A DNA stretch of 64,000 nt from Gemmiger sp. An120 (GTDB lineage Bacteria > Bacillota > Clostridia > Oscillospirales > Ruminococcaceae): assembly GCF_002160955.1 (NCBI RefSeq), contig NZ_NFLN01000004.1:174567-238566 (forward strand), written 5' to 3'. Made by a program: the position numbers and the translations under genes. The notes beneath the pieces are model-generated. The model was given only the letters and a program-made list of their open reading frames with translations. It was not told the DNA's origin and ran no database searches. This document shows positions 41,791 to 51,005 of this stretch, piece by piece. Within the stretch, counting starts at the first letter, position 1; each line of letters begins with the position of its first letter.

Positions 41791-42593
41791 AGGAAACAAT
41801 CTTTGAGCAGGTGGCGTCCGCTGCTTCTGTTTTGAAGCTGGATCTTTCCGCTGAGGAATTCGCTCTGTTCGCAGAAGACCGGGAATTCTCGGAAGCGGGA
41901 ATGGAGGCGGTACAGATGCTGCTCGGCTATCTTAGCGAAAAGAAACAGCAGACCACCATTCAGACCTTATTGAAGATGAGTCGTCTTCCCACAAAAGCAC
42001 CCAAGACCTTTGAGAATTTTGACTTCTCTCTGCTCAAGGGGAAAGATGTGGAACGCCTGAAGGTTTTGTCCTCCTTGAACGCGATCTACTCTCACCGCAA
42101 CCTGGCCTTTATTGGCCCGGCAGGCACAGGCAAAACGCATTTGGCTCAGGCTTTCGGATACGCCTGCTGCCAGCATGGGTTAAAAACCTATTTCATTAAG
42201 GCATCCGAACTCCGTGACAGATTCACAGCAGCCCGACGTTCCGGAAAGACTGATTCCTGCCTAAATGGTCTTGTGCGCCCTTCTTGCCTGATTATTGACG
42301 AGATTGGCCACTGTGCCTTTGACAAGGAGAATACCAGGCTGTTCTTTGACCTGATTGACCGGCGCTACAACAAGGAAGGCAGTTTCAATATGATCTTCAC
42401 CAGCAACAAGAATCCGGCTCTCTGGCGTGAGGATTTTGAGGAAGATGCCACCTTGTGTACGCTGGACCGCATCTTTGACGATGCCACTGTGTTTAAGCTG
42501 CGTGGTGAAAGTTTCCGGGGAAAGAAGCTGGAAACCGTCTCACTGCAAACTGGCAGGGTACCTACAGTTGAGCCGGCAGTAACGAAAGAATAA
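41787..42593 (+). CDS. istB: IS21 helper ATPase IstB
   Basis: 268 residues. AAA+ ATPase that assists IstA in target selection. Walker A GPAGTGKTHLAQA lies at about residues 109-121, Walker B LIIDEIGH at about 168-175, and FTSNKNPALWRE matches sensor 1 and downstream residues. It overlaps the istA end by 4 bases. Intact, unlike istA. Confidence 0.95.
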   Translation: MKETIFEQVASAASVLKLDLSAEEFALFAEDREFSEAGMEAVQMLLGYLSEKKQQTTIQTLLKMSRLPTKAPKTFENFDFSLLKGKDVERLKVLSSLNAIYSHRNLAFIGPAGTGKTHLAQAFGYACCQHGLKTYFIKASELRDRFTAARRSGKTDSCLNGLVRPSCLIIDEIGHCAFDKENTRLFFDLIDRRYNKEGSFNMIFTSNKNPALWREDFEEDATLCTLDRIFDDATVFKLRGESFRGKKLETVSLQTGRVPTVEPAVTKE

Positions 42594-42710
42594 CTAATCT
42601 ATGAGTGCTGGGTTGTTGGCACTCTTTTTGTTTATTCTACTAGCTCTGGGGGTCGCCGACAAAAATTGGTTAAATACTCCCGACAAAATATGGTCGCGAT
42701 CTCCCGGCGC

Positions 42711-42991
42711 CAACAACATCGCGCCCGGACAGGCCCTCCCTATTACGGCCGCAGGAGATATTGTACCGTTTTAAGCCGGTGAGATTCCGGATGTCTAACA
42801 AAAGCAGAGGCCCCGCGGGCTGCCCGCAGGGCCTTTCGTTTATTTGGGAAGCCTCTTGCAGTCCGTCCGCGGGGCATCCGATCGGCGGCGCGTCGGCGCG
42901 TGCCCGGATCTTCCGCTCTTCCGAGCCGCCCCGCGGGCTGTCGCTGCTGAAAATCCTATGCGCCGCCTCCATTTGCAAGGGCGGATGCCGC
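42711..42991. other. Intergenic region with terminator hairpin
   Basis: No gene. At 42807-42841 AGGCC/GGCCT and GCGGG/CCCGC form a stem followed by TTTCGTTTATT in plus orientation; it can stop transcripts leaving the IS element, and its A-rich left side may serve pepT in the opposite direction. The rest shows nothing recognisable. Confidence 0.5.
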
Positions 42992-44209
42992 TCAGCGGAT
43001 ATAGAGGCTCAGGATATTCAGCAGAATCTCCACGCTCTTGTCCATCCGCTCGGCGGTGATGAACTCGCAGGGGCCGTGGAAGTTGAAGCCGCCGGTGCCC
43101 AGGTTCGGGCAGGGCAGCCCCATCCAGGACAGCCGCGCGCCGTCGGTACCGCCCCGGATGGGCAGTTCCTTCGCCTCCAGGCCCGCCTGCTCTATCGCAA
43201 TGCGGGCGTTCTCGATCAGATGGAAATGGGGCCGGATCTTTTCTTCCATATTGTAGTAGCTGTCCCGCAGTTCCAGTTCTACGGTGCCGGGGCCATAGGT
43301 GTTGTTCATGGTCTCAGCCACCTGCCGCAGGAACGCCTTGCGGGCCTCAAACTTTTCCCGGTCGTGATCCCGCACGATATACTCCAACTTTGCCTCGCTC
43401 ACGCTGCCGGTCAGCCGGTCCAGGTGGTAGAAGCCCTCGGTGCCCTCGGTGGTCTCGGGGCGCTCGCTGGCAGGCAGCATGGCGTGCAGCTCCATGGCCA
43501 GGTTGGAGGCATTCTTCATCAGCCCCTTGGCGGATCCGGGATGCACCGAAAAGCCGTGAACGGTAAACACCGCCGACGCAGCGTTGAAGTTGCAGTACTC
43601 CAGCTCACCCACATCGCCGCCGTCCACCGTATAGGCAAAGTCTGCGCCGAAGCCAGCCACATCAAAATTGTCGGCACCCTCGCCGATCTCCTCGTCCGGG
43701 GTAAAGGCCACACAGATCCGGCCGTGCGGGCGGTTCTCCGCCTGCAGCCGTTCCACCGCAGTGAGGATCTCCGCGATGCCCGCCTTGTCATCCGCCCCCA
43801 GCAGGGTGGAACCGTCGGCGGTGATCAGGGTCTCCCCCTTGCAGGCGGCCAGGGCCGGGAACCGGCTGACCTCCATCACATCACCGGTGGCGGGCAGCCG
43901 CACATCATTCCCGTCGTAGTTTTCGATCAGCTGAGGCTTGACCCCTTCGCCGGAGGCGGCGGGCGAGGTATCCATGTGGGCAATCAGACCGATGGCGGGC
44001 TTGTCCTCACAGCCCGGGGTGGCGGGCAGAAAACCGTACACATAGCAGGTCTCATTCACCCGCACATTCTCCAGCCCCAGTGCCCGCATCTGATCCGCCA
44101 GCAGCCGGGCCAGATCAAACTGTCCGGGGGTGCTGGGATGGGTACCGGTGGTATCGTCCGAGGTGGTATGGACCTTTACATAATCCAGAAAGCGTTCGTA
44201 TGCGCGCAT
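42992..44209 (-). CDS. pepT: Peptidase T (tripeptide aminopeptidase)
   Basis: 405 residues, zinc tripeptidase of the M20 family releasing N-terminal residues from tripeptides in the cytoplasm. Visible: FLDYVKVHTTSD at the start, GLIAHMDTSPAASGEGV with the metal histidine and Asp, ADGSTLLGADDKAGIAEI, FTPDEEIGEGAD with the catalytic Glu pair, and IRGGTDGARLSWMGLPCPNLGTGGFNFHG near the end. GGAGGG lies 8 bases before the ATG at 44209. An extended -10 (TGGTATGAT) is upstream. Single-gene unit. Confidence 0.96.
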   Translation of the reverse strand: MRAYERFLDYVKVHTTSDDTTGTHPSTPGQFDLARLLADQMRALGLENVRVNETCYVYGFLPATPGCEDKPAIGLIAHMDTSPAASGEGVKPQLIENYDGNDVRLPATGDVMEVSRFPALAACKGETLITADGSTLLGADDKAGIAEILTAVERLQAENRPHGRICVAFTPDEEIGEGADNFDVAGFGADFAYTVDGGDVGELEYCNFNAASAVFTVHGFSVHPGSAKGLMKNASNLAMELHAMLPASERPETTEGTEGFYHLDRLTGSVSEAKLEYIVRDHDREKFEARKAFLRQVAETMNNTYGPGTVELELRDSYYNMEEKIRPHFHLIENARIAIEQAGLEAKELPIRGGTDGARLSWMGLPCPNLGTGGFNFHGPCEFITAERMDKSVEILLNILSLYIR

Positions 44210-44245
44210 GGGCACGCCCTCCTTTATGGTTGTTCTCTGCCTTGT

Positions 44246-44251
44246 ATCATA
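44246..44251 (-). promoter_or_regulatory. Extended -10 element of pepT
   Basis: On the minus strand TATGAT preceded by TGG (extended -10); no good -35 is apparent. It lies 37 bases before the pepT start. Confidence 0.4.
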
Positions 44252-44269
44252 CCACATTCCCCGGCAAAG

Positions 44270-44297
44270 GGAAAGGCCGGCATGCGCCGGCCTTTTC
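44270..44297 (-). terminator. Terminator of the YwaF-like/pcp unit
   Basis: AAAGGCCGGC (44272-44281) pairs with GCCGGCCTTT (44286-44295), just after the pcp stop codon. Confidence 0.75.
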
Positions 44298-44303
44298 AGT
44301 ATA

Positions 44304-44948
44304 TCAATGCAGGCTGCCCTCCGCTGCCGGAATGTCAGCGGCGTTGGTCTCAATCGCCCGGATGGCAGCCTCCAACCCCCGCACGATGTCCGCCAGCGGC
44401 AGGCTGGGCACAGGCGACGGGCGACCGGCTGCCTGCTCAGTCAGAAACGGCACATGCAAAAACCCACCCCGCACACCGGGATATTCGGTTGCCAGAAGAT
44501 GAAGCACGCCATACAGCAGATGGTTGCACACAAAGGTTCCCGCCGTGTTGGAGAGGTCGGCGGGCACGCCCGCGTCCCGGATAGCCTGCACCATCGCCTT
44601 GACCGGCAGGGTGGAAAAGTACGCCGCCGGCCCGCCCACTACGACGGGGCAATCGATGGGCTGGTTGCCCTCATTGTCCGGGATGCGGGCGTCGTCGATG
44701 TTGATGGCTACCCGTTCCGGGGTAAGGCCGCGGCGCCCGCCCGCCTGCCCGACACAGAGCACTGCGTCCGGGGTTTCCCGCCGGATGGCCGCGGCCACTG
44801 TATCCACCGATTTTCCAAAGACGGTCGGCACTTCCAGCTTGACGATCTCCACGCCGCCGATCCGGGGCCGCACCTGCCGGACGGCTTCCAGCGCCGGATT
44901 GAGCGTCTCCCCGCCAAAGGGATCAAAGGCTGTCAGCAGCAGCTTCAT
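44304..44948 (-). CDS. pcp: Pyroglutamyl-peptidase I
   Basis: 214 residues, the normal size of this cysteine peptidase (C15), which removes N-terminal pyroglutamate in the cytoplasm. Visible are [17 protein letters not shown] at the N terminus, [30 protein letters not shown] with the catalytic Glu, [15 protein letters not shown] with the catalytic Cys, and GGFLHVPF with the catalytic His. The ATG at 44948 follows GGAGA; it overlaps the end of the upstream membrane protein gene by 26 bases. Together with pepT next to it, it forms a small peptide-degradation locus. Confidence 0.95.
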   Translation of the reverse strand: MKLLLTAFDPFGGETLNPALEAVRQVRPRIGGVEIVKLEVPTVFGKSVDTVAAAIRRETPDAVLCVGQAGGRRGLTPERVAINIDDARIPDNEGNQPIDCPVVVGGPAAYFSTLPVKAMVQAIRDAGVPADLSNTAGTFVCNHLLYGVLHLLATEYPGVRGGFLHVPFLTEQAAGRPSPVPSLPLADIVRGLEAAIRAIETNAADIPAAEGSLH

Positions 44949-45717
44949 AATGCGTGTCTCCTTTTGCTTTTTGCAGAAATTCCCGCCACCGGGCCAGTTT
45001 TCCCGGCAGCACAAACGGCAGCAGCGCCAAGCCCATAAACGCAAGCGCCAGCACTTCCAGCAGCACCAGATAGTAGGGCCAATCCGGCAGGAAGCTCAGC
45101 AGCGAGGCGGAGTCCGGTTTCCGGGCCAGGAACATGTAGTTGCCCCCGGTCAGCAGGTTGGCGGCGCCGGCGCATACCGCCAGCAGCTGCAGCCAGACGA
45201 AACTCTTTTTCAGCGAGGACAAATCCACCCGCCAGCCCCGCACAGCCAGGAAGTAGAAGATGGTCACCACAATCATCCCATGCCCCGCAAAGAACTGGAA
45301 AAACCGGAAATGCGGAAACACATAGCCATCCATGCTGGGGGTGAGAAGCGCCTGCGCCGTACCGCAAAGCCCCCAAAAGTACACCACCTCAAAGATGCGG
45401 TGATCCTGGGTGATCCAGAGTGCCACACACAGCCAGACACTGGCGCCGCAAAGCTGGAACGGCAGGCAGGTGGATGCATCAAACCGTCCGATGGAAGCAT
45501 ACCACAAGTACAGGGCCAGCTGCTGAAATACCATAAAGGTCAGAAAGATACGGCCCAGCATGCCGCCCGCAATTTTGCCATCCTCCCGGGCGCGAAGCCG
45601 ACTGCGGAATACAAAGAAACTCAGGCACACGATCCCGATCCCCGCCAGTGCCGCCAAATGCGGCAGAGAAAAGGTTGGGAACGACTGATACGGCATCTCA
45701 CAGAAAAACTGCTCCAC
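44923..45717 (-). CDS. YwaF-like membrane protein (TIGR02206 family)
   Basis: 264 residues, about six or seven membrane segments. [34 protein letters not shown] and [19 protein letters not shown] are the conserved blocks of the TIGR02206/YwaF family, whose function is unknown. GTG at 45717 is chosen as start because GGGGGAG lies 6 bases upstream and this places the first membrane segment at the usual distance; an upstream ATG has no ribosome binding site. It overlaps pcp, so the two are co-expressed. Confidence 0.78.
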   Translation of the reverse strand: MEQFFCEMPYQSFPTFSLPHLAALAGIGIVCLSFFVFRSRLRAREDGKIAGGMLGRIFLTFMVFQQLALYLWYASIGRFDASTCLPFQLCGASVWLCVALWITQDHRIFEVVYFWGLCGTAQALLTPSMDGYVFPHFRFFQFFAGHGMIVVTIFYFLAVRGWRVDLSSLKKSFVWLQLLAVCAGAANLLTGGNYMFLARKPDSASLLSFLPDWPYYLVLLEVLALAFMGLALLPFVLPGKLARWREFLQKAKGDTHYEAAADSL

Positions 45718-45802
45718 ACAAATCTCCCCCTTCTCTTCGATACTAGCACAGGGGCAGCGCAACAGCAAGAAGCCGCGTTAATTCTATACATATTTTCGAC
45801 AG

Positions 45803-45851
45803 AAACTGTACGAACCGGGGCACAGTGCTCCGGTTCGACGGCAGTTTTTTT
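45803..45851 (+). terminator. Terminator-like hairpin upstream of DUF4317 promoter
   Basis: AACTGT-x-CGAACCGG pairs with CCGGTTCGACGGCAGTT and is followed by seven T residues in plus orientation. No plus-strand gene precedes it in the neighbourhood; it may insulate the DUF4317 gene from antisense read-through of the minus-strand genes' upstream region. Confidence 0.6.
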
Positions 45852-45879
45852 GCTCCCCGACGGGGGAATGTGCTATAAT
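45850..45879 (+). promoter_or_regulatory. Promoter of the DUF4317 gene
   Basis: TTGCTC (45850-45855) and a perfect TATAAT (45874-45879) with TG one base before it (extended -10), spacer 18. Its -35 overlaps the T-run of the preceding hairpin. Confidence 0.75.
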
Positions 45880-45924
45880 GAAAAAAGCCGTTTCGGCCAG
45901 ACTAACAAAGGGGTACCAAGCCAT

Positions 45925-47064
45925 ATGAACGAAAAAGAAGTCGCGGAGATTCGCCGCCGTTACCGTCAGGGAAAGAGCTCCGTTTCCCATATTGTGGGCT
46001 GCTATGTAAACGAGAAGCGGGAGATCGTAGCCCGCTTTGACCAGTCTCTGACCCTGTCCGGGCAGGAGGAATCGGAGAAGTTCCTGGCGCTGCTGCGCCG
46101 TACCCTCTCCGGGCAGCTGGGCAAAAACCTGATCGATATCAGCTTTTCCACCGCGCAGGTCGCGGGTAACGAGGGGGACGAACATGCCCTGCTCATGGCC
46201 CTGCGGAACTCGGCGCTGGAGGACGAGCCTGCCCGGGAAGAATTCTTCGCCCGCGCCATCGAAGCCATCGATCTGGAGGGCAATTATCTGATCCTGCTCA
46301 CCTGCGACCGGTATGATGTGCCCTACTACGCCAAGGACGGTCAGCGTCAGGACGACGCGGGCAGCGAGGTGTACACCAGCATCCTGTGCAGCATCTGCCC
46401 GGTCAAGATGACCAAACCGGCGCTGAGCTATTTTGTATACGAGAATGAGTTTCACAACCGGGAAGCAGACTGGCTGGTAGCCGCGCCGGAGATGGGATTT
46501 CTCTTCCCTGCCTTCACTGACCGGGGCGCGGATCTGTACGGGGCACTGTACTACACCCGGGACGCCTCCCACAGCCACACCGGCTTCACCGACCGGATCT
46601 TCCATGCCCCGATCCCCATGCCCGCCGCCGCGCAGAAAGAAACCTTCGAGACAATCCTGGCGGAATCCCTGGGCGACGACTGCAGTTGCCAGGTGGTGCA
46701 GGCCGTGCAGGAGCAGCTCTGCAGCCTGATCACCGAGCACAAGGAAAGCCACGAGCCGGAGCCCCTGGTCCTGAACCGCCGCCAGGTAACCGAAATGCTC
46801 GCCGACTGCGGCGTGTCGGAAGAACGCGTGAACGCCTTTGCCGACCGCTTCGACGAGGACTTTGGCCCGGAAACCACCCTCAGCCCCCGCAACCTGGTGG
46901 ACACCAAACACCTAGAACTGCGCTGCCCGGATGTGACCATCCAGGTCAATCCCGAGCGCGGCGACCTGGTGGAAACCCGGGTGATTGACGGCGTCCGGTA
47001 TATTCTCATCCGCGCCGAAGAAGGCGTGGAGGTCAATGGGGTGGAGGTGCAGATCAAGGAGTAA
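45925..47064 (+). CDS. DUF4317 family protein
   Basis: 379 residues, soluble, acidic. The opening NEKEVAEIRRRYRQGKSSVSHIVGCYVNEKREIV and the later YSYFVYENEFHNREADWLV-like stretch (LSYFVYENEFHNREADW) are typical of DUF4317, a Firmicutes family with no known function. ATG at 45925 is preceded by AAAGGGG; a much longer upstream frame is fortuitous because it runs antisense through two minus-strand genes. Single-gene unit with its own promoter and terminator. Confidence 0.85.
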   Translation: MNEKEVAEIRRRYRQGKSSVSHIVGCYVNEKREIVARFDQSLTLSGQEESEKFLALLRRTLSGQLGKNLIDISFSTAQVAGNEGDEHALLMALRNSALEDEPAREEFFARAIEAIDLEGNYLILLTCDRYDVPYYAKDGQRQDDAGSEVYTSILCSICPVKMTKPALSYFVYENEFHNREADWLVAAPEMGFLFPAFTDRGADLYGALYYTRDASHSHTGFTDRIFHAPIPMPAAAQKETFETILAESLGDDCSCQVVQAVQEQLCSLITEHKESHEPEPLVLNRRQVTEMLADCGVSEERVNAFADRFDEDFGPETTLSPRNLVDTKHLELRCPDVTIQVNPERGDLVETRVIDGVRYILIRAEEGVEVNGVEVQIKE

Positions 47065-47069
47065 CTGCA

Positions 47070-47108
47070 ACAGGGACGGCTGACACGGCCGTCCCTGTCT
47101 TTATGTTT
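47070..47108 (+). terminator. Terminator of the DUF4317 gene
   Basis: ACAGGGACGGC pairs with GCCGTCCCTGT around a short loop and is followed by CTTTATGTTT. It also marks the left edge of the AT-rich cluster 2. Confidence 0.8.
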
Positions 47109-47115
47109 CGAATTT

Positions 47116-48048
47116 TCAAGCAAGAAGTTCAGGCCGTTGCTTGCGTAAAATTGCCACCGCCGCCTTCACTGCCGCTTCACTCTTTCCATTCTCAAGAATC
47201 GCCTCAAGCTTTTTTGTCTCAATACGGGCAGCCCGTTCGGTCTCTGACTGTTTCCACTCAGTATACGAGTGAGCCAAGCGCACCACATCTTCTTCTGTTT
47301 TAGGCAACTCTTTGGTGCGCATAAATTCCTCATAAGCTGTGCAATACAGTTCCACTTTGTCTGTAAATGCAATCTGCCGGCCATGATCCAGCCAAAGGAT
47401 TTTATTGCAAAGCGACTGCACTTGACGCATGGAGTGCGAGATCAAAAGGGTAACAGCCCCACCTCCTATAATCTCCTTCATCCTTTTTTCGCTCTTTTTC
47501 CGAAAACCACTATCACCAACGCTCAGCACTTCGTCCAAAATCAGGATCTCAGGATCTACTAGGCTGGCAATAGAAAATCCCAACCGTGCCTTCATTCCAG
47601 AAGAAAGCTGCTTAAAGCTTCGTTCCTCAAATCCCTGTAATTCCGCAAATTGAATGATATGGTCATACGCCTTCAAAGCATACTCTTTGGAATACCCCAT
47701 CATAGCAGCACGTAAAATTGTATTTTCTCGCACTGTTAAATCCGGGTCGAAACCAGCACTCAATTCCAGCAGGGCTGTGACTTTTCCGCCTCGGGCAATA
47801 GTTCCGCAGGTCGGTTTTACCACTCCGGCAATCGCCTTTGCCAAGGTGCTTTTACCTGCACCGTTGTGGCCGATGATTCCCAACATATCCCCCTGCTTTA
47901 AAGAAAAGGAGACATTATCCACCGCTACAAATTCACGGATTTGAAAGTCTCTCTTGATCTTTCGGATAACCGTTTCTTTCAGCCCAATATCCAGAACATC
48001 TCCCACCGGGTATGCAATTCTGAGATTTTTGACATCAAGCACTTGCAT
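47116..48048 (-). CDS. Polysaccharide ABC exporter ATPase (Wzt/TagH-like)
   Basis: 310 residues. Walker A IGHNGAGKSTLAKAIAG (about residues 59-75), the CPSE/Wzt hallmark AVDNVSFSLKQGD before it, LLELSAGFDPDLTVREN, signature LSSGMKARLGFSIAS, Walker B ILILDEVLSVGD and ISHSM. The C-terminal 60 residues are a charged helical tail rather than a Wzt carbohydrate-binding domain. With the permease encoded upstream it exports a complete lipid-linked glycan. Last gene of cluster 2. Confidence 0.92.
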   Translation of the reverse strand: MQVLDVKNLRIAYPVGDVLDIGLKETVIRKIKRDFQIREFVAVDNVSFSLKQGDMLGIIGHNGAGKSTLAKAIAGVVKPTCGTIARGGKVTALLELSAGFDPDLTVRENTILRAAMMGYSKEYALKAYDHIIQFAELQGFEERSFKQLSSGMKARLGFSIASLVDPEILILDEVLSVGDSGFRKKSEKRMKEIIGGGAVTLLISHSMRQVQSLCNKILWLDHGRQIAFTDKVELYCTAYEEFMRTKELPKTEEDVVRLAHSYTEWKQSETERAARIETKKLEAILENGKSEAAVKAAVAILRKQRPELLA

Positions 48049-48057
48049 TCCTCCTAA

Positions 48058-48843
48058 TCAGAAATAGAACACAAAAGTATCTTCGTATTTTCTGAAAATA
48101 TATCTCCCCACGACAAACGCCGCTACTGCATATCCGATCGCAAGTGCATGAACAAACCCAGAAGGGACACGCCCTTCCATTGCTACTTCCCGAAAATAGG
48201 TAATATACACATAGACAGGGTTCAGCCAAAACAACCGCTTCATGGCTTCTGGATATCCATCAATTCGGTAAAATACCGCCGACATATACATCAAAAGTCT
48301 TAGGCATACACTCCAAAGATACCGAATATCCTTCATAAATACATAGAGCGTTGATAGAATTAACGTAATTCCCAAATTAAACACAAACAGAAGAATCGTA
48401 GGGATAATCAGCGTTATAAAGTGCCACCCAAAAGGAATCCCATCAAAGGCACAGAAAACAAAAAATACTACAATGCTAATACCAAAGTTCAATGCAAAAG
48501 AGATAGATTTGGAAAATACAAACAGCATTTGTGGAAGGTCAATTTTAGTTAAAATCCGCGAATTACCCACAACTGCGCTCATTCCTTCTGAAGTAGCATC
48601 CCGGAAATAAGAAAATACAATATTACCTGCCAGAATATAGGTCGTATAATAAGGTATGTCACGACCAAAGAACTGAGTAAACATCAGTCTCATCACCAGC
48701 ATCATTAACACTGGCGACAGAACAGACCAAAAAATCCCCAATATTGACCGCTTGTATTTCTTTTTAAAATCCCGTTTGACCAATTCCTCCAAAAGGAATT
48801 TTCGCGCCTTGATTTTTTCTGCAATCGTGGTATAACTTATCAT
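48058..48843 (-). CDS. Polysaccharide ABC exporter permease (Wzm/TagG-like)
   Basis: 261 residues, six membrane segments, ABC-2 type. The N-terminal amphipathic stretch LLEELVKRDFKKKYKRSILGIFWSVLSPVLMMLVM is characteristic of Wzm/TagG. The start at 48843 overlaps the previous stop as ATGA; a frame 13 codons longer exists but has no ribosome binding site. It forms the membrane channel with the ATPase encoded 9 bases downstream. Confidence 0.92.
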   Translation of the reverse strand: MISYTTIAEKIKARKFLLEELVKRDFKKKYKRSILGIFWSVLSPVLMMLVMRLMFTQFFGRDIPYYTTYILAGNIVFSYFRDATSEGMSAVVGNSRILTKIDLPQMLFVFSKSISFALNFGISIVVFFVFCAFDGIPFGWHFITLIIPTILLFVFNLGITLILSTLYVFMKDIRYLWSVCLRLLMYMSAVFYRIDGYPEAMKRLFWLNPVYVYITYFREVAMEGRVPSGFVHALAIGYAVAAFVVGRYIFRKYEDTFVFYF

Positions 48844-50006
48844 CTGATGTTTTCCTTTATCTTTCGAAGGGTTACCTTCCATCCATTTACTTTAATGTTG
48901 TAATACAACTTTTCCAGCATAGAGCTATCCATCTCAAGTTTTTTATCCGATGCGCCAGTTTTGTCACCAGCCCCTTTTTTTCTGAATAATTCTTTAAACT
49001 TTCGCTCATAGGATAATACATCAAACTTATAGTTTTCCAGGCTTTCCTCCAACGCCTCACGCATCACCTGTTGTTGCCATACAAGCCGGTCGTATTCCGA
49101 AAGACTATATCTTTCCGGAATACTTTTAGAAGTCTCAGCAAATTTGCGCACAGACTGAATAAGGGCTTCCCGAGTTTCTTGATGCATGCCATTATTAGTC
49201 GGCGGGTTACAGAAAGAATAGGACACTTTTCCTTTTCGAGCATCGGCAACAGTAGCCGTATGCATCCACTGTACATATGGTTGAAAGCGTACATTATCCA
49301 AATCCGGGCGGACAAGCAATACTGGAACCCCCAGCGCCAAACAAGGCAGCGCACAATGGAGGCGGCTAGTGACTACACAGGTCGAATTTTGATAAACCGT
49401 AAGCAATTTCTCTACCTGCTGTGCACGGACCTGCCAAGGTGTATCAGCGCTATATTCCTTGATCAAGTGCGTCATGATTCGGCAATCCATCCCCTGCTTC
49501 TTCGCTTGGTCGCTCATAACTTCCGTAGCTTTCGCATCCACGTCTACAAAGCATACATAGGGGGATTTTGATTCAATTCGTGGCATCTGTGGCAACGTCA
49601 ATGTCATGCAACCAGAAAAATACGCCTCTACTCCTAATTTTTCCAGCAATTTTACGGTATTAAGATCCCGACACCCAATTGGTGCCCAAGCTTTGAGATA
49701 ATCCAGCCCGGGCCCACTTAAAAATTTCGTTTTAATATATTCACCATAATATTGTGCAACGCGATACTCTGCGTAGTGAAAGGCCACAAAATGCGGCCGC
49801 AGGCAGTTTGCCGGAGGCCAGTTCCATTTTTTGTGCAGGAACCAGCCGTTCATGACCGCAGCGATAGGCTCATCGCTTTCTACCGTATCCAAATGCTCCC
49901 TATCCAAAACTATATCCACACTAGGAAGCAGACAGGAAACGGCATAGCATTGAATATCATCCCCGATGTTTTTTGTTTCTTTGTATACGACTAATCCAAA
50001 TTTCAT
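48840..50006 (-). CDS. Polysaccharide pyruvyl transferase family protein
   Basis: 388 residues. The N terminus FGLVVYKETKNIGDDIQCYAVSCLLP and the C-terminal block STCVVTSRLHCALPCLALGVPVLLV are the pyruvyl transferase (CsaB/WcaK-like) fold signatures. It would add a ketal-linked pyruvate, from phosphoenolpyruvate, to a sugar, giving the polymer a negative charge. The final 80 residues are a basic helical extension with unknown role. Overlaps the Wzm gene by 4 bases. Confidence 0.87.
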   Translation of the reverse strand: MKFGLVVYKETKNIGDDIQCYAVSCLLPSVDIVLDREHLDTVESDEPIAAVMNGWFLHKKWNWPPANCLRPHFVAFHYAEYRVAQYYGEYIKTKFLSGPGLDYLKAWAPIGCRDLNTVKLLEKLGVEAYFSGCMTLTLPQMPRIESKSPYVCFVDVDAKATEVMSDQAKKQGMDCRIMTHLIKEYSADTPWQVRAQQVEKLLTVYQNSTCVVTSRLHCALPCLALGVPVLLVRPDLDNVRFQPYVQWMHTATVADARKGKVSYSFCNPPTNNGMHQETREALIQSVRKFAETSKSIPERYSLSEYDRLVWQQQVMREALEESLENYKFDVLSYERKFKELFRKKGAGDKTGASDKKLEMDSSMLEKLYYNIKVNGWKVTLRKIKENIR

Positions 50007-50027
50007 GTGTTAGAGCCCCTTCTTTTT

Positions 50028-51005
50028 TTACTTGGCAAATCGCTTAATGAACCTTTTAGCTTTTCCTTTTGCCCATATCAGCACACATCGCAAAAAATAG
50101 CGTGGTCCAACCTCCCCGCGACTAGCCATCTTTATCATTTCCTGCCGAGGATTTTTACTTGACACATTATTGCATGCCAATAACTGGCATCGCAAACTAT
50201 CTGCGTAAGGGGTCCAAGAAGCAGCCTGATAGAAAAAAAGATGACACCGTCGAAAGCTTACCCACCAAGGTTTCTGACGATTCAGATAGTGCACAATAGC
50301 AACGTCATCCATAGCACCCCCATCTGAATAGTCGGCATCATAATAGAATTGTGACATATTCCATTTCTCAGGTAGGAACAGAATGCGCCCTTTGCAAACT
50401 CCATTTAGCACATCTTGATCCATCCATTTCAATTGACGATGTGTTTCTAGATACGAAATGCACTTCTCTTGTACCTTTTCCTGTCGAAACAACTCTAGGT
50501 TCATAACCAAGATCCCAGCATTGATATACTTATCCGGAGTAACCCCCATAGTTCGCTCTAGATATTCTTCTTTGCTCCGTTTCTCTTCCGGCTTACCCCG
50601 ATAAATTACCACACCTCCCAACAGATTATTGCCAAGTTCAACGTCATACAGCTCTCCTACATCCTTTAAAATTGCGATGTCGCTGTCAAGGTAAAGGATT
50701 TTATCATATTGCGGAAAAACATCTCCTACAAAAAAGCGGTAATAAGTAGCAATCGATTGCCGACCATGTGTATAGAACAGTTTTTTATCAATATATCCGG
50801 AAACATTTACGCATTCCACTGACGCCCCCGGCTGTGACATGCTCTCTAATAAGCATTTATCTTCCGAGTCTAACTTATCATAAAACACATAGATTCGGTA
50901 TTCCCGTTCGAGATCCCGCGTTCTCAACAAGCTTGCAATAGACGTGCTGCAATACGGTGCAAACTCCTTATCCGTAGCAAAAACAACCGGAACTGTTTGT
51001 TTCAT
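50028..51005 (-). CDS. Glycosyltransferase family 8
   Basis: 325 residues. VPVVFATDKEFAPYCSTSIASLL is the GT8 opening, QYDKILYLDSDIAILKDVGELYDV holds the DxD metal motif (about residue 105), and NAGILVMNLELFR with LKWMDQDVLNGV completes the pattern. It transfers glucose or galactose with retention of configuration. It overlaps the Stealth gene's stop by 4 bases and lies 21 bases before the pyruvyl transferase gene. Confidence 0.92.
   Translation of the reverse strand: MKQTVPVVFATDKEFAPYCSTSIASLLRTRDLEREYRIYVFYDKLDSEDKCLLESMSQPGASVECVNVSGYIDKKLFYTHGRQSIATYYRFFVGDVFPQYDKILYLDSDIAILKDVGELYDVELGNNLLGGVVIYRGKPEEKRSKEEYLERTMGVTPDKYINAGILVMNLELFRQEKVQEKCISYLETHRQLKWMDQDVLNGVCKGRILFLPEKWNMSQFYYDADYSDGGAMDDVAIVHYLNRQKPWWVSFRRCHLFFYQAASWTPYADSLRCQLLACNNVSSKNPRQEMIKMASRGEVGPRYFLRCVLIWAKGKAKRFIKRFAK

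Larger units (their letters stand above)
40350..42710 (+). mobile_element. IS21-family insertion sequence (istA broken, istB intact)
   Basis: About 2.36 kb. It contains istA (frameshifted) and istB in the IS21 order with 4-base overlap. Each end carries GTCGG-type repeats with a 24-base period: GTCGGG at 40353, 40377 and GTCGG at 40401 on the left; in inverted orientation GCCGGG, GTCGGG and GTCGGC at 42703-42708, 42679-42684 and 42655-42660 on the right. Left AACCAAATTTAGTCGG and right AACCAATTTTTGTCGG (inverted) show the full repeat unit. An inverted GTGCCAACAACCCAG also occurs near both ends (40456-40470, 42608-42622). Exact termini and a target duplication could not be fixed (uncertainty about 15 bases). 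Confidence 0.8.

Noticed and set aside
44524..45924. In-frame upstream extension of the DUF4317 gene
   Set aside because: It runs antisense through pcp and the YwaF-like gene; promoter and ribosome binding site point to the start at 45925.
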